Shown: positions 18,402 to 29,484, numbered from the stretch's first letter. The stretch: DNA of 64,000 nucleotides from Prochlorococcus sp. AG-347-G20 (GCA_003281645.1 QCBJ01000002.1:1-64000); one strand, 5' to 3'. Notes: generated from the letters alone by a model not told the origin. Made by a program: numbers and translations.

Positions 18402-20477
18402 TTGGCACGCGACTTTCCCCTTGAACGAGTAAGGAATATAGGTATAGCCGCTCATATTGATGCAGGTAAGACAACAACAACTGAAAGAATTTTGTTTTAT
18501 TCAGGTGTAGTTCATAAGATAGGAGAGGTTCATGATGGTGCTGCTGTAACAGATTGGATGGCTCAAGAAAGAGAAAGAGGGATAACTATTACTGCTGCTG
18601 CAATATCTACTAGTTGGCAAGATCATAGGATTAATATTATTGATACTCCTGGACACGTTGACTTTACTATTGAAGTTGAAAGATCAATGCGTGTATTGGA
18701 TGGAGTTATAGCTGTATTTTGCGCAGTTGGTGGAGTTCAGCCTCAATCCGAAACGGTTTGGCGTCAAGCAGATAGATACTCTGTTCCAAGAATGGTTTTT
18801 GTTAATAAAATGGACAGAACTGGCGCTGATTTTTTAAAGGTTAATGAGCAAATTAAAGATCGACTAAAGGCAAATGCACTTCCAATCCAGTTACCTATTG
18901 GTGCTGAAGGTGATCTCACAGGCATTATTGATCTAGTAGCCAACAAAGCATATCTTTACAAAAATGATTTAGGTACTGATATTGAAGAAGCACCAATTCC
19001 ATCTGAAATGGAGGAGGAAGCTGCTGAATGGAGATTTAAGTTAATGGAAAGTGTTGCAGAAAATGATGAAGAGTTAATAGAAATATTTCTCGAAACAGAA
19101 GAATTATCTGAAGAACAACTAAAAAAAGGTATTAGGGAGGGAGTTTTAAAACATGGATTGGTCCCAGTATTATGCGGTTCAGCTTTTAAGAATAAAGGTG
19201 TCCAACTTGTATTAGATGCTGTAGTTGATTACTTGCCAGCTCCTGTTGATGTGAAACCAATACAAGGTATTTTGCCAAGTGGCAAAGAAGATGTTAGACC
19301 TTCAGATGATAATGCTCCTTTCAGTGCATTAGCATTCAAAGTGATGTCAGATCCTTATGGGAAATTGACTTTTGTAAGAATGTATTCAGGCGTTCTTTCA
19401 AAAGGAAGTTATGTAATGAATTCTACTAAGGATGCTAAAGAGAGAATTTCTAGATTAGTGATTCTTAAGGCAGATGAAAGAGAGGAGGTTGATGAATTGA
19501 GGGCTGGGGATTTAGGAGCTGTATTAGGTCTTAAGAATACAACAACTGGTGACACTTTGTGTAACACAGAAGATCCAATAGTTTTGGAGACATTGTTTAT
19601 CCCTGAACCAGTGATCTCAGTAGCTGTTGAGCCAAAAACTAAAGGTGACATGGAAAAATTGTCAAAAGCCTTAACTGCTTTGTCTGAAGAGGATCCAACC
19701 TTTAGGGTTAGTACAGATCCTGAGACAAATCAAACTGTTATTGCAGGTATGGGTGAGTTGCACTTAGAAATCCTTGTTGACAGAATGTTAAGGGAATTTA
19801 AAGTTGAAGCAAATATAGGAGCTCCTCAGGTTTCATATAGAGAAACTATTAGGTCTAGTTCTAAAGGCGAAGGTAAATATGCAAGACAGACTGGAGGTAA
19901 AGGTCAATATGGTCATGTAATTATTGAAATGGAACCTGCTGAAGTTGGTAAAGGTTTTGAATTCGTAAACAAAATTGTTGGTGGAGCTGTACCAAAAGAG
20001 TATATTGGTCCTGCATCTAATGGAATGAAAGAGACCTGTGAATCTGGTGTTCTTGCCGGTTATCCACTCATTGATGTAAAAGTAACACTAGTCGATGGTT
20101 CATTCCACGATGTAGACTCATCTGAAATGGCCTTCAAAATTGCAGGTTCCATGGCTTTTAAAGACGGGGTTAAAAAATGCAATCCTGTCCTTTTAGAGCC
20201 TATGATGAAAGTTGAGGTCGAAAGTCCTGACGACTTTCTTGGATCTGTAATTGGTGATCTCTCTTCCAGAAGAGGTCAAGTCGAAGGACAATCTGTTGAT
20301 GATGGATTGTCTAAGGTACAGGCCAAAGTGCCCTTAGCCGAAATGTTCGGTTATGCCACTCAACTCCGATCAATGACTCAAGGTCGGGGTATATTTTCAA
20401 TGGAGTTCGCAAATTATGAGGAAGTTCCTCGTAATGTTGCTGAAGCTATCATTTCCAAGAATCAGGGCAACTCCTGA
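18402..20477 (+). CDS. fusA: Elongation factor G
   Basis: EF-G is the GTPase that drives ribosomal translocation and, with RRF, recycling. The 691-residue protein shows the G1 loop [10 protein letters not shown] (about 17-26), the switch II motif DTPGHVDF (about 81-88) and NKMD (about 136), then domains II-V including GKGQYGHV and RGQVEGQ. It starts with TTG (18402), supported by GGAG about 9 nt upstream and by the normal EF-G N-terminus [14 protein letters not shown]. It is the third gene of the str cluster, 45 bp before tuf. Confidence 0.99.
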   Translation: MARDFPLERVRNIGIAAHIDAGKTTTTERILFYSGVVHKIGEVHDGAAVTDWMAQERERGITITAAAISTSWQDHRINIIDTPGHVDFTIEVERSMRVLDGVIAVFCAVGGVQPQSETVWRQADRYSVPRMVFVNKMDRTGADFLKVNEQIKDRLKANALPIQLPIGAEGDLTGIIDLVANKAYLYKNDLGTDIEEAPIPSEMEEEAAEWRFKLMESVAENDEELIEIFLETEELSEEQLKKGIREGVLKHGLVPVLCGSAFKNKGVQLVLDAVVDYLPAPVDVKPIQGILPSGKEDVRPSDDNAPFSALAFKVMSDPYGKLTFVRMYSGVLSKGSYVMNSTKDAKERISRLVILKADEREEVDELRAGDLGAVLGLKNTTTGDTLCNTEDPIVLETLFIPEPVISVAVEPKTKGDMEKLSKALTALSEEDPTFRVSTDPETNQTVIAGMGELHLEILVDRMLREFKVEANIGAPQVSYRETIRSSSKGEGKYARQTGGKGQYGHVIIEMEPAEVGKGFEFVNKIVGGAVPKEYIGPASNGMKETCESGVLAGYPLIDVKVTLVDGSFHDVDSSEMAFKIAGSMAFKDGVKKCNPVLLEPMMKVEVESPDDFLGSVIGDLSSRRGQVEGQSVDDGLSKVQAKVPLAEMFGYATQLRSMTQGRGIFSMEFANYEEVPRNVAEAIISKNQGNS

Positions 20478-20522
20478 TCTCTAAACTAAAACACTCTTAA
20501 ACCCTCGATTCTTTAATTCAAA

Positions 20523-21722
20523 ATGGCTCGCGAGAAGTTCGAAAGAAACAAACCACATGTCAACATAGGTACTATTGGCCATGTTGATCATGGAAAAACA
20601 ACACTAACAGCTGCTATTACAAATGTATTAGCTAAAAAAGGTCAAGCTCAAGCTCAAGATTACGGAGACATTGATGGTGCTCCTGAAGAAAGAGAACGTG
20701 GCATTACCATTAATACAGCTCATGTTGAATATGAAACTGAAGGCAGACATTATGCTCATGTCGATTGCCCGGGACATGCTGATTATGTGAAAAACATGAT
20801 CACAGGGGCCGCCCAGATGGATGGAGCTATTCTAGTTTGCGCAGCTACAGATGGTCCTATGGCTCAAACAAAAGAGCATATCCTACTAGCTAAACAAGTT
20901 GGAGTTCCCGCTCTTGTAGTTGCTCTAAATAAGTGCGATATGGTCGATGATGAAGAAATTATTGAACTTGTCGAAATGGAAATTAGGGAACTCTTAGATA
21001 GTTATGACTTCCCCGGAGATGACATTCCTATAGTTCAAGTTTCAGGTCTAAAAGCTCTCGAAGGTGATTCTACTTGGGAATCAAAGATTGAAGAATTAAT
21101 GAAAGCAGTTGATGCTAGCATTCCTGAACCAGAAAGAGAAGTTGATAAACCATTCTTGATGGCAGTTGAAGACGTTTTCTCGATTACTGGTAGAGGAACT
21201 GTTGCTACTGGAAGAATTGAGAGAGGTAAAGTTAAGGTTGGAGAAGAAGTAGAAATAGTTGGGATAAGAGATACAAGATTAACAACTGTTACTGGAGTTG
21301 AAATGTTCCGAAAACTTCTTGACGAAGGTATGGCTGGCGACAACGTTGGATTACTTTTAAGGGGTGTTCAGAAAGAAGATATTGAGAGAGGAATGGTTCT
21401 TGTGAAGAAAGGATCTATTACACCTCATACTCAGTTTGAAGGAGAAGTTTATGTTCTCAAAAAAGAAGAAGGCGGAAGACATACTCCTTTCTTCGCAGGA
21501 TATAGACCTCAGTTCTACATCAGAACAACTGATGTGACAGGTCAAATAACAGCATTTACCTCAGATGATGGCTCTAATGTTGAAATGGTTATGCCAGGAG
21601 ACAGAATTAAGATGACTGGAGAATTAATTTGTCCTGTAGCTATTGAACAAGGTATGCGATTCGCCATACGTGAAGGTGGACGTACTATCGGTGCTGGGGT
21701 TGTTTCTAAAATTCTCAAATAA
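20523..21722 (+). CDS. tuf: Elongation factor Tu
   Basis: EF-Tu delivers aminoacyl-tRNA to the ribosome as a GTP complex. The 399-residue product has G1 GHVDHGKTT (about 18-26), [20 protein letters not shown] (about 80-99), NKCDMVD (about 135) and normal domain II and III sequence ending [10 protein letters not shown]. Only one tuf copy is in the window. Codon use is somewhat less A+T-biased at third positions than in neighbouring hypothetical genes, as expected for high expression. A strong hairpin (21776-21801) lies between it and rpsJ. Confidence 0.99.
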
Positions 21723-21775
21723 TAAATTTGAATTTTAAAAATTTAACCTCAATCATCTAATATAGGTTTATGGAT

Positions 21776-21801
21776 AAGGGTCATTTTAATCAATGACCCT
21801 T
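21776..21801 (+). promoter_or_regulatory. Hairpin in the tuf-rpsJ gap
   Basis: AAGGGTCATT (21776-21785) and AATGACCCTT (21792-21801) pair perfectly around the loop TTAATC. The next bases are TACTAG rather than a T-run, and the structure ends 21 nt before the rpsJ ATG. It could be a partial terminator after tuf, an RNA processing site, or a leader structure for rpsJ. The stem is certain; the role is not. Confidence 0.55.
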
Positions 21802-21822
21802 TACTAGAAGTTATTTGAAACT

Positions 21823-22143
21823 ATGACTGCATCAATTGCACAACAAAAAATAAGAATAAGGCTCAAAGCATTTGATAGAAGAATGCTAGATTTATCTTGC
21901 GACAAGATTATCCAAACTGCTGATACTACTTCTGCCTCAGCAATAGGTCCAATACCTTTACCTACAAAAAGGAAGATTTATTGTGTCTTAAGATCACCAC
22001 ATGTTGATAAAGACTCTAGAGAGCATTTTGAAACAAGAACACATCGAAGAATAATAGATATCTATAGTCCTTCTGCAAAAACTATTGATGCTTTGATGAA
22101 ACTAGATCTTCCAAGTGGTGTAGATATAGAAGTTAAACTTTAA
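21823..22143 (+). CDS. rpsJ: 30S ribosomal protein S10
   Basis: S10 is a head protein of the 30S subunit and also forms the NusB-NusE antitermination pair. The 106-residue product has [13 protein letters not shown] near the start and the signature around [15 protein letters not shown], ending [11 protein letters not shown]. As in many cyanobacteria, rpsJ follows tuf instead of heading a large S10 operon. The S. D. sequence is weak. A hairpin lies just upstream. Confidence 0.99.
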   Translation: MTASIAQQKIRIRLKAFDRRMLDLSCDKIIQTADTTSASAIGPIPLPTKRKIYCVLRSPHVDKDSREHFETRTHRRIIDIYSPSAKTIDALMKLDLPSGVDIEVKL

Positions 22144-22199
22144 TAAATCCCGAAACCGCCCTAAATTGATTAATATAAAAAAAATGAAATGAGGTTTAA

Positions 22200-22856
22200 A
22201 TGGGAGAACTCTCAGTAAGGGAATTACCTTTATTTCCTTTGCCAGAGGTAGTCCTTTTTCCTCAAGAAGTATTGCCTTTACATATTTTTGAATCGAGATA
22301 TAGGATTATGCTCCAATCTGTTCTTGAAAATGATTCTATGTTTGGAGTTATTAAGTGGGATCCAACTACTAAAAGTATGGCTAACGTTGGATGTTGCGCA
22401 CAAATTTTAAAACATCAAACTGCGGAGGATGGGAGGAGTAATATTATCACTCTCGGCCAACAAAGATTTCAAGTCTTAGAAATTACCCGTTCGACCCCAT
22501 TTTGTTCTGCGATGGTTAGTTGGATTAGTGATGATAATATTGATGACTTTCAAAAATTAGATTCTCTAAAAGATTCAGTAAAAGAAGCACTTAGTGATGT
22601 TATTAATTTAACGAGTAAATTGACTAATACAAAGAAAAATCTACCTGATAAATTACCTGATAACCCAATGGATTTATCATTTTGGATAGGAGCTCATTTG
22701 GGCGGTCCTGTTGCGGAAGAACAGCAAAGACTTCTTGAAGAGAGAAATACTTTTACCCGTTTGCAAAGAGAATATGAAATGCTTGATCATACAAGAAAAC
22801 AACTTGCAGCAAGAACAGCATTAAAAGAGAGTTTTCCTGATATAAAAGAAAATTAA
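22200..22856 (+). CDS. LON substrate-binding (PUA-like) domain protein
   Basis: A 218-residue protein homologous to the N-terminal domain of Lon protease but without the AAA+ or peptidase parts. Motifs are LPLFPLPEVVLFPQEVLPLH near the start and IFESRYRIML, followed by a helical C-terminal half with LPDNPMDLSFWIGAHL. Stand-alone LON-domain proteins are widespread in cyanobacteria; a role in substrate recognition is inferred from the domain only. GAGG sits 5 nt before the ATG. The next gene's ATG abuts the TAA, so it is cotranscribed with the MPBQ methyltransferase gene. Confidence 0.87.
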   Translation: MGELSVRELPLFPLPEVVLFPQEVLPLHIFESRYRIMLQSVLENDSMFGVIKWDPTTKSMANVGCCAQILKHQTAEDGRSNIITLGQQRFQVLEITRSTPFCSAMVSWISDDNIDDFQKLDSLKDSVKEALSDVINLTSKLTNTKKNLPDKLPDNPMDLSFWIGAHLGGPVAEEQQRLLEERNTFTRLQREYEMLDHTRKQLAARTALKESFPDIKEN

Positions 22857-23792
22857 ATGTTTGAATTATTATTCCCTTTTTTTTTAATAGTTTTATTCTT
22901 TCTAGTCCTAGCGATAATATGGAGAAATAATGCTAGAAAATATATTTCTTCCGGTACAGTAGCTTCTGCATATGATGCTTGGACTCAGGATAAATTACTT
23001 GAGAGATTATGGGGAGAACATATACATTTGGGTTTTTATCCCTCTGGGAAAAAAAATATTGATTTTAGAAAGGCTAAAGTTCAGTTTGTTCATGAATTTG
23101 TCAAATGGAGTGGTTTAGATAAATTACCACAAGGATCCAGAATACTTGATGTTGGTTGTGGAATAGGGGGAAGTTCTAGGATTCTTGCAGAATATTATGA
23201 GTTTAATGTCACTGGCATTACAATCAGTCAGGCTCAAGTTAAAAGAGCAAGAGAACTTACTCCTGATGGGCTAAATTGCAACTTTCAAGTTATGGATGCT
23301 TTGGATTTAAAATTTGAAGATGGATCATTCGATGCCGTCTGGAGTGTTGAGGCTGGTGCACACATGAATGATAAAAATATTTTTGCAGATGAAATGCTGA
23401 GAATTCTAAGACCTGGAGGCTATTTCGCTTTGGCTGATTGGAACTCAAGAGACCTTGCGACATACCCCCCATCATTTTTTGAAAAGTTAGTTCTTAAACA
23501 GTTACTTGAACAATGGGTACATCCTAATTTTATTAGTATTAACGAATTTAGTAATATTCTTAGAACTAACGAAAATAGTTCAGGAAGAGTTATTTCTGAA
23601 AATTGGAATTCCTATACAAATCCTTCATGGTATGACTCCATTATTGAAGGCTTTCGAAGGCCCTTCGTAATTTTGTCACTTGGCCCATTTGCAATAGTGA
23701 AGTCTATTAGAGAGATTCCAACAATACTTCTCATGAATTGGGCATTTAGAAAAGGTTTAATGGAGTTTGGAGTTTATAAATGTAGAGGGTAA
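22857..23792 (+). CDS. MPBQ/MSBQ methyltransferase (plastoquinone and tocopherol synthesis)
   Basis: Predicted to methylate 2-methyl-6-solanyl- and 2-methyl-6-phytyl-benzoquinol, late steps of plastoquinone and vitamin E synthesis at the membrane. The 311-residue chain starts with a membrane helix (2-23), then SGTVASAYDAWTQD and WGEHIHLGFYPSG. The SAM motif is LDVGCGIGGSSRILA (about 98-112), followed by VTGITISQAQVKRA and DGSFDAVWSVEAGAHM. The C-terminus has REIPTILLMNWAFRKGL. From memory these features closely follow Synechocystis Sll0418, which has that activity. It is coupled to the LON-domain gene, stop and start touching. Confidence 0.88.
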   Translation: MFELLFPFFLIVLFFLVLAIIWRNNARKYISSGTVASAYDAWTQDKLLERLWGEHIHLGFYPSGKKNIDFRKAKVQFVHEFVKWSGLDKLPQGSRILDVGCGIGGSSRILAEYYEFNVTGITISQAQVKRARELTPDGLNCNFQVMDALDLKFEDGSFDAVWSVEAGAHMNDKNIFADEMLRILRPGGYFALADWNSRDLATYPPSFFEKLVLKQLLEQWVHPNFISINEFSNILRTNENSSGRVISENWNSYTNPSWYDSIIEGFRRPFVILSLGPFAIVKSIREIPTILLMNWAFRKGLMEFGVYKCRG

Positions 23793-23793
23793 A

Positions 23794-24639
23794 TTAGTCT
23801 AGTTCAACATTTTCAGAAAAATAATTTCCAAAGTCTACAAAATTATTGCAAAGTGGCTTTAACTTATTTTTTAATTCAAGAAAATTTTTGATGTTATTGT
23901 GATTATTGATTTCTAGATCAATATAAATTATGTATTCGCCTAATTCTCTTTTTGAAGGTCTCGATTCAATTTTACTCATATTAAATCCAAAATCTGCAAT
24001 ATAATTTATAGCTTTAAGCAAAGCACCAGGTTTATTTGAAATTAATGAAAAAGCAAAACTGGCAATATTAGCTAAATTTGAATTTGATTCCTTGCTCAAT
24101 AAAACAAATCTAGTGCAATTACCTGGAACATCATTAATAGGAAAGGCTAATTCTTTAAGTCCTTCAATTTGAATTAACGATTTTGAACCGATAGCAGCTC
24201 TAAATTTACTTCCCTTGATCATATTGACAGCTTCTGATGTTGAATTTGTTGGGAGAGGAATTGCATTTGGAAGATTCTCAGATAACCATTCTGAACATTG
24301 AGCTAATGCTTGAGGATGAGATAAGACTTCTGAAATGTTTGAAAGTTCTCCATCACTAATTAATGCATGTTTTATAGGTAAAACAATTGCTTTATTTATA
24401 AAAATTTCAGGAAATTTCCAAAGGGCATCTAGAGTAGCCGTAACTCCCCCTTCTACAGAATTTTCAATAGGGACTACAGCAGCATCACAATTGTTGTACG
24501 CTATTGATTTAATGACCGAATGTAGCCCATTACATGGTACAAATATAGGTGTCTGAAAATTGGCAAGCTTTGATAATATATGGGCTGCTTTTTCTGCGTA
24601 TGTTCCTTGAGGACCTAAATATGCAACTTGTTTGCCCAT
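23794..24639 (-). CDS. pheA: Prephenate dehydratase
   Basis: Converts prephenate to phenylpyruvate in phenylalanine synthesis. The 281-residue monofunctional enzyme has a catalytic domain starting VAYLGPQGTYAEKAA, the conserved VPIENSVEGGV (about 77-87) and the active-site TRF motif in PGNCTRFVLL (about 170). A C-terminal ACT domain (NKPGALLKAI, then KIESRPSKRE) is the likely phenylalanine feedback site. There is no chorismate mutase domain. It converges on the methyltransferase gene with a 1-bp gap. Confidence 0.97.
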   Translation of the reverse strand: MGKQVAYLGPQGTYAEKAAHILSKLANFQTPIFVPCNGLHSVIKSIAYNNCDAAVVPIENSVEGGVTATLDALWKFPEIFINKAIVLPIKHALISDGELSNISEVLSHPQALAQCSEWLSENLPNAIPLPTNSTSEAVNMIKGSKFRAAIGSKSLIQIEGLKELAFPINDVPGNCTRFVLLSKESNSNLANIASFAFSLISNKPGALLKAINYIADFGFNMSKIESRPSKRELGEYIIYIDLEINNHNNIKNFLELKNKLKPLCNNFVDFGNYFSENVELD

Positions 24640-24691
24640 GATAAATTGTAAAAAAAAGAGAGATTATATAAGCATTGGAGGAATATAGAAA

Positions 24692-25210
24692 ATGCTATTG
24701 TCTTTTGATGCTAAACAGAAACTCAAGCTTTCTGTAACACGTAATAAAGAATATCTTTCTAAATATCTTTTGGAAGAAGAAAGAGTTGTTGGAGCAATGC
24801 TTGACTCCAAAAAATTAGTACCAGAAGGAGTAGGTAGATATAAGTATACAGTAACAAGTTTTAAGGTTTTTCAATTAGATATTAACCCTGTTGTCTCAAT
24901 TGCGGTAGAAAATAAAGATGGAATTTTAAAAATGAGTGCCCTTGAAAGTACATTGGATGGTTTGGGTATAATAGATGATTTTAATCTTATTTTGAAAGCG
25001 AATTTGGAAGCAACTGATATTGGATTAGAAGGTGAGGCGCTTCTTGGGGTATCTGTAAGCCAACCGGCTCTATTGAAGCTGGTACCAAGGAAAATTTTAG
25101 AATCAACTGGTCATTCGGTATTAAATGGGATTCTGTTGGGTATAAAGTCTAGGGTTCAACAGCAACTCGTAAAAGATTTTTTAGATTGGTGCGAATTAAA
25201 TAAGATTTGA
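24692..25210 (+). CDS. DUF1997 family protein
   Basis: A 172-residue conserved protein of cyanobacteria and plastids with no known biochemical role. It is soluble, beta-rich in the middle ([19 protein letters not shown]) and ends with a helical segment ([17 protein letters not shown]) resembling polyketide-cyclase/START-like folds, an inference from pattern. GGAGG at 24677-24681 sits 10 nt before the ATG. Its last 15 bp overlap the end of rnhB on the other strand. No partner gene is evident. Confidence 0.75.
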   Translation: MLLSFDAKQKLKLSVTRNKEYLSKYLLEEERVVGAMLDSKKLVPEGVGRYKYTVTSFKVFQLDINPVVSIAVENKDGILKMSALESTLDGLGIIDDFNLILKANLEATDIGLEGEALLGVSVSQPALLKLVPRKILESTGHSVLNGILLGIKSRVQQQLVKDFLDWCELNKI

Positions 25211-25813
25211 TTTCTTTAAAAAACTTTTCCTATGAAGTTTAGTTATTCCATTTTTTTTGATTAATGAAAGATGCTCTCTGGTTCCATAACCTTTATTTTT
25301 AAAAATCAAGTATCCTGAGTATTTTTTTTCTAACCTATCCATTAGATTGTCGCGAGAAACTTTAGCAACTATGCTTGCTGAAGCTATCGAAATAAACTTT
25401 GAGTCTCCAGATATTATGTTTTGCTGAAATCCGTCCCATGGCCTTAATAATAAGGGACCATCAATTATTAATTCAGATGGCTTTTCTTTTAATTTTTTTA
25501 AAGCTCTCATCATTGAAAGTTCTGTCGCAACCCTGATACCTAACTTATCTATTTCTCTGGCAGAAGATTGCCCAATTCCATAATCTGAAGAGAGCAATAA
25601 AATTTTTTGTAAAAGTAATTTTCTTTTTTTGGGAGTTAGTTTTTTACTATCTGTTACTCCAAATTGTTTTAATATAAGTCTATTTTTTTCAGCTAATACT
25701 ACAGCTGCTGCAAAAACTGGACCAAAAATTGCTCCCCTTCCAACTTCATCTATTCCAACTTCGAATACTTTATTCAATGGTTGCTGAAGATCTTCTTCTT
25801 TTTTTTCTTGCAT
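25196..25813 (-). CDS. rnhB: Ribonuclease HII
   Basis: RNase HII removes RNA from RNA-DNA hybrids and starts repair at single misincorporated ribonucleotides. The 205-residue protein has the catalytic motif [13 protein letters not shown] (about 20-32) with the Asp-Glu pair, GVTDSKKL, and the later acidic IIDGP. The C-terminal GYGTREHL is also typical. Its ATG (25813) lies 44 bp inside the end of rne, in another frame; the overlap codes the arginine-rich RNase E tail in one frame and an acidic QEKKEED leader in the other. The leader may be translated but is not part of the catalytic fold. Confidence 0.95.
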   Translation of the reverse strand: MQEKKEEDLQQPLNKVFEVGIDEVGRGAIFGPVFAAAVVLAEKNRLILKQFGVTDSKKLTPKKRKLLLQKILLLSSDYGIGQSSAREIDKLGIRVATELSMMRALKKLKEKPSELIIDGPLLLRPWDGFQQNIISGDSKFISIASASIVAKVSRDNLMDRLEKKYSGYLIFKNKGYGTREHLSLIKKNGITKLHRKSFLKKSNLI

Positions 25814-27596
25814 TGTTTAGCTCATCTGTAAGTTCAATTTCATCCTTTTTATCTGTAAATACAACTTCATCATTTTCATTAGCTTTTTTTGTTGATTTAT
25901 TTTTAGAATTTGCATTTGCTTCAATTTTAATTTGAATCTTTTCTTCTTCCGATTTTGAGATTTTTTTAATTTGTTTTGCTTTTGTTTTTTTATTATCTAA
26001 GGGTTTTTCAGTTTCTTTACTACTGTCTTTTAAACGCACAAAATTATTGCTGGTGAGATATTCTTTACCTAACTTTATAAGTGGATTAATACCTAATTGA
26101 CTGAAAACAATTTTTTCTTCATTAGTAAGATCAACTGTTATTATATTTTTTTCTTTTGAATTTGATTGGTTCAAATTATCATTATCATTTTCTTTTTCCT
26201 TTTTATTTGAAGAATACTCTTTGCTTGGGTCTTTGGAGTTAATTAATTCCTTGTCAATTATTTTTTCGTGCTCATCAGTTGATTGATAAGTATCTTTATC
26301 TAAAGATTTAAGATTGTTTGATTGATTAGATTTATTTTCAAAACTTTTAATTTTTAAGTTTGAAATTTCTTGATTTAGTATATTTTCTATATGTCCGTTA
26401 CCATCGCATGTAGAACATTTTTTACTGAATAATTCATATATATTTTGACCTTGTCTTTTTCTTGTTAACTCTACTAAGCCTAATTCTGTAAGCTGAGCTA
26501 TTTGAGGCCTCGCAGAATCATCTTTTATTGCTGAGGTAAAATGCTCAAGTAACTGAAATTGATCTCTTCTAGATTCCATATCGATAAAATCTATTACTAT
26601 AACTCCACCAATATTTCTTAATTTCATTTGCCTTGAGATTTCAACTGCTGCTTCGCAGTTTGTCCACAAAACGGTTTGTCTTGAGTTTGCGGATCTTGTA
26701 AATGATCCAGAGTTTACATCGATTACTGTTAAAGCTTCAGTAGGTTCGATAATGATATAACCTCCCGAAGGAAGATCTACTCTCGGCTGGAGAGCTTTTT
26801 GAATTGTCTTCTTAATTTCGTACTTTTCGAAAATATGTTGGTTTAAACTGTTATCGTGAAATTCAATATCTAAATCAGATTCATAATTTATTAAAAAATC
26901 TTTTGCCCTTGCAACTGAAAATTTACTATCAATAATTACCCTTTTTGTTGATTCTTTAATATGATCTCTCAAGATCTTAAGAGAGAAATCTTCATCTCTT
27001 TTTATTAAATTTGGGGGATTAGAAGCTTCAGAAACTTTTAGTACATTTTCCCATTGTTGAATTAATTGTTCTAAATCTTCAATTAGAAGTTCTTCTTTTA
27101 TTTTTTCAGCCTCTGTTCTAAATAACAAGCCTGTGCTGGAAGGTTTTATTAAAACCCCAAGAGCTTTCAAACGGCTTCGTTCTGTTTCTGTATTTATTTT
27201 TCTTGAAATATTTACTCCTTGGCCATATGGCTGCAATATCAGGTATTTTCCTGGAATTGAAATACTTCCGGTTAGTCTGGGACCCTTAGATCCTGTGGGT
27301 TCCTTTATTACCTGTACTAAAACTTTTTGTTTTGGTTCTAGTAATTCAGTTATTCCAAATGTACCTTTTTTAAGTCTTAGTGGACCTAAATCTGAAACAT
27401 GGATGAATCCATTTTTCTCACTTTCTCCAATATTTATAAAAGCGGCATCAATGCCAGGGAGAACATTTTCAACTGTTCCTAAAAAAATATCGCCAATTTG
27501 ATATTGACCTTGTGCGACGATTAATTCATCAACTCGATCATCTGTGAGTAGTGCTGCTATTCGAGCCTGCTCAGCGATGATAATTTGCTGAGACAT
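25770..27596 (-). CDS. rne: Ribonuclease E/G
   Basis: RNase E is the main single-strand endoribonuclease for mRNA decay and RNA processing. The 608-residue chain has an S1-like domain near the N-terminus ([20 protein letters not shown]), a catalytic core with DVNSGSF (about 300) and VIDFIDME (about 335), and the zinc-link CSTCDGNGH (about 395). A low-complexity tail rich in Lys, Asn, Glu and Ser follows (420-590). It ends [13 protein letters not shown], matching the basic peptide at the end of cyanobacterial RNase E reported to bind polynucleotide phosphorylase. This is shorter than E. coli RNase E, as usual for cyanobacteria. The last 44 bp overlap rnhB. Confidence 0.95.
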   Translation of the reverse strand: MSQQIIIAEQARIAALLTDDRVDELIVAQGQYQIGDIFLGTVENVLPGIDAAFINIGESEKNGFIHVSDLGPLRLKKGTFGITELLEPKQKVLVQVIKEPTGSKGPRLTGSISIPGKYLILQPYGQGVNISRKINTETERSRLKALGVLIKPSSTGLLFRTEAEKIKEELLIEDLEQLIQQWENVLKVSEASNPPNLIKRDEDFSLKILRDHIKESTKRVIIDSKFSVARAKDFLINYESDLDIEFHDNSLNQHIFEKYEIKKTIQKALQPRVDLPSGGYIIIEPTEALTVIDVNSGSFTRSANSRQTVLWTNCEAAVEISRQMKLRNIGGVIVIDFIDMESRRDQFQLLEHFTSAIKDDSARPQIAQLTELGLVELTRKRQGQNIYELFSKKCSTCDGNGHIENILNQEISNLKIKSFENKSNQSNNLKSLDKDTYQSTDEHEKIIDKELINSKDPSKEYSSNKKEKENDNDNLNQSNSKEKNIITVDLTNEEKIVFSQLGINPLIKLGKEYLTSNNFVRLKDSSKETEKPLDNKKTKAKQIKKISKSEEEKIQIKIEANANSKNKSTKKANENDEVVFTDKKDEIELTDELNNARKKRRRSSATIE

Positions 27597-27892
27597 ATAA
27601 TTGATTCTGAATGATTTGGATTTTGAAAATTTTGTAAATTAAAGAAAAAGCTTTTATGTTTAATAAAGCATTTTTTTTAGCAATTATTATTTAGTTTTTT
27701 GAAATTAATAAAGTTAATAGTGATTGAATTCTGCTATTTATAAAGCTTTAAATGATTTTAAACTAATTGAAATTGATTTCATAGCTATGATTATCTCTTA
27801 ATTTAATCATAACTAAGATAATTTTAACATCTAATTACCACTAAAGCACGTTAATACATTATTCTAAGTATTGGTGAAATTTTTTATCTAAA
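27597..27892. promoter_or_regulatory. rne leader / dapL upstream region (296 bp, no gene)
   Basis: A very A+T-rich gap between divergent rne and dapL, with no ORF worth reporting. It must hold both promoters. Cyanobacterial rne genes generally have long 5' leaders that take part in autoregulation, so most of this gap may be transcribed leader, which is inference. A weak 5-bp hairpin at 27650-27669 has T-runs on both strands (27671-27678 on plus; complement of 27645-27649 on minus). No repeat or operator stands out otherwise. Confidence 0.45.
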
Positions 27893-29119
27893 GTGGTTCA
27901 AGTAAACGAAAATTATTTAAAACTCAAAGCTGGCTATTTATTCCCTGAAATTGCTAAAAGGGTAAAAATATATTCTGAATCAAATAAGAGTGCTGAAATT
28001 ATTAAGCTTGGTATAGGAGATGTTACAGAACCATTACCTAGAGCATGCATAGATGCAATGGGTAAAGCTTTAGATGAAATGGGAACAACAGATGGTTTTA
28101 GAGGTTATGGACCAGAACAAGGTTATTCTTGGCTGAGAAAAAAAATATCTGAACATGATTTTATTTCGAGAGGCTGTCAAATTTCACCTGAAGAAATCTT
28201 TGTTTCTGATGGTTCTAAATGCGATAGTAGCAATATTTTAGATATTCTTGGCAAAGATAATTCAATTGCTGTAACAGATCCTGTTTACCCAGTTTATGTA
28301 GATAGTAATGTTATGACAGGCAGAACTGGTGATTCTCTTGAAAATGGTACTTATCAAGGATTGACATATCTAGCAATAAACGAGGGAAATAACTTTCTGC
28401 CAGAACTACCTGAAAAAAAAGTTGATATTTTATATCTTTGTTTTCCTAATAATCCGACTGGGGCAACGATTAGTAAAGCAGAATTGAAAAAGTGGGTCGA
28501 CTATGCTCATCAAAACAAATCCCTAATACTTTTTGATGCAGCTTATGAAGCATTTATTCAAGATAATGATATTCCACATTCAATATATGAGATTGAGGGA
28601 GCAAAGGATTGTGCTATTGAATTTAGATCTTTTTCAAAGAATGCAGGATTTACTGGAGTTAGATGTGCTTTTACAGTAATACCTAAAAATCTCAAAGGTT
28701 TGAGCTCAACAAATGAGGAAATAGAGTTATGGCCTCTTTGGAATAGGAGACAATCTACAAAGTTCAATGGAGTAAGTTATGTGGTTCAGAAAGGAGCAGA
28801 GGCTGTTTATTCTCTTGAAGGGAAGAAACAGGTGAGAGGTTTAATTGATTTTTATATGGAAAATGCAAAAATAATGAAAAATAAACTTCAGAATTCAGGA
28901 TATAAAGTTTATGGTGGGGACAATGCTCCTTATATCTGGATTAAAGTTCCAGATCAAATGACATCTTGGGACTTTTTTGATTTCCTTCTCCAAAAAGTTA
29001 GTGTAGTGGGAACTCCTGGGAGCGGATTTGGATTAGCAGGAGAGGGTTATTTTCGCTTGTCAGCATTTAACTCGCGATCAAACGTCCTTGATGCAATGGA
29101 AAGAATAATTAATATATAA
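27893..29119 (+). CDS. dapL: L,L-diaminopimelate aminotransferase
   Basis: A PLP enzyme converting tetrahydrodipicolinate directly to L,L-diaminopimelate, the shortcut used by cyanobacteria and plants for lysine and peptidoglycan. The 408-residue product has [11 protein letters not shown] near residue 43, PNNPTGA (about 187) and the PLP-binding lysine in [13 protein letters not shown] (about 252). [17 protein letters not shown] is typical of DapL rather than other class I aminotransferases. It starts with GTG (27893). It is divergent from rne, with clpS 32 bp downstream on the same strand. Confidence 0.96.
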   Translation: MVQVNENYLKLKAGYLFPEIAKRVKIYSESNKSAEIIKLGIGDVTEPLPRACIDAMGKALDEMGTTDGFRGYGPEQGYSWLRKKISEHDFISRGCQISPEEIFVSDGSKCDSSNILDILGKDNSIAVTDPVYPVYVDSNVMTGRTGDSLENGTYQGLTYLAINEGNNFLPELPEKKVDILYLCFPNNPTGATISKAELKKWVDYAHQNKSLILFDAAYEAFIQDNDIPHSIYEIEGAKDCAIEFRSFSKNAGFTGVRCAFTVIPKNLKGLSSTNEEIELWPLWNRRQSTKFNGVSYVVQKGAEAVYSLEGKKQVRGLIDFYMENAKIMKNKLQNSGYKVYGGDNAPYIWIKVPDQMTSWDFFDFLLQKVSVVGTPGSGFGLAGEGYFRLSAFNSRSNVLDAMERIINI

Positions 29120-29151
29120 TTATTAGTACAATTTAACTTCTTGTAAATTTA

Positions 29152-29469
29152 ATGCTATCTATAAAGTTAGAACAAAGTATAAATAATAATTCAGCAGTGA
29201 TTGAAAAGAAACCTGCTGAATTAAAAAATAAATCTCCTAAATATAAGGTTTTACTTCATAATGACCCAGTTAATTCTATGGAGTATATCACTATTTCATT
29301 GAGAGAAGTTGTGCCGCAATTAAGCGAACAAGATGCAATCGCCATAATGCTTGAAGCACACAATACGGGTGTGGGTTTAGTAATTGTTTGTGATTTAGAG
29401 CCAGCAGAATTCTACTCAGAATCATTAAAATCTAAAGGAATTTCTAGTTCAATTGAAAAAGAGGATTAA
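29152..29469 (+). CDS. clpS: ATP-dependent Clp protease adaptor
   Basis: ClpS recognises N-degron substrates and delivers them to ClpAP/ClpCP. The 105-residue product has a disordered N-terminal tail of about 35 residues and then the core domain: YKVLLHNDPVNSMEYI (about 36-51), the substrate-pocket region, and AHNTGVGLVIVCDLEPAEFY (about 76-95). Length and motifs fit the family. It lies close behind dapL. The next gene, on the other strand, ends 15 bp away, with no terminator visible. Confidence 0.95.
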   Translation: MLSIKLEQSINNNSAVIEKKPAELKNKSPKYKVLLHNDPVNSMEYITISLREVVPQLSEQDAIAIMLEAHNTGVGLVIVCDLEPAEFYSESLKSKGISSSIEKED

Positions 29470-29484
29470 TAACGGTTGCATTTA

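Noticed and set aside
27650..27669. Bidirectional terminator in the rne leader
   Set aside because: T-runs exist on both sides, but only about five base pairs can form and a mismatch follows, too weak to claim.
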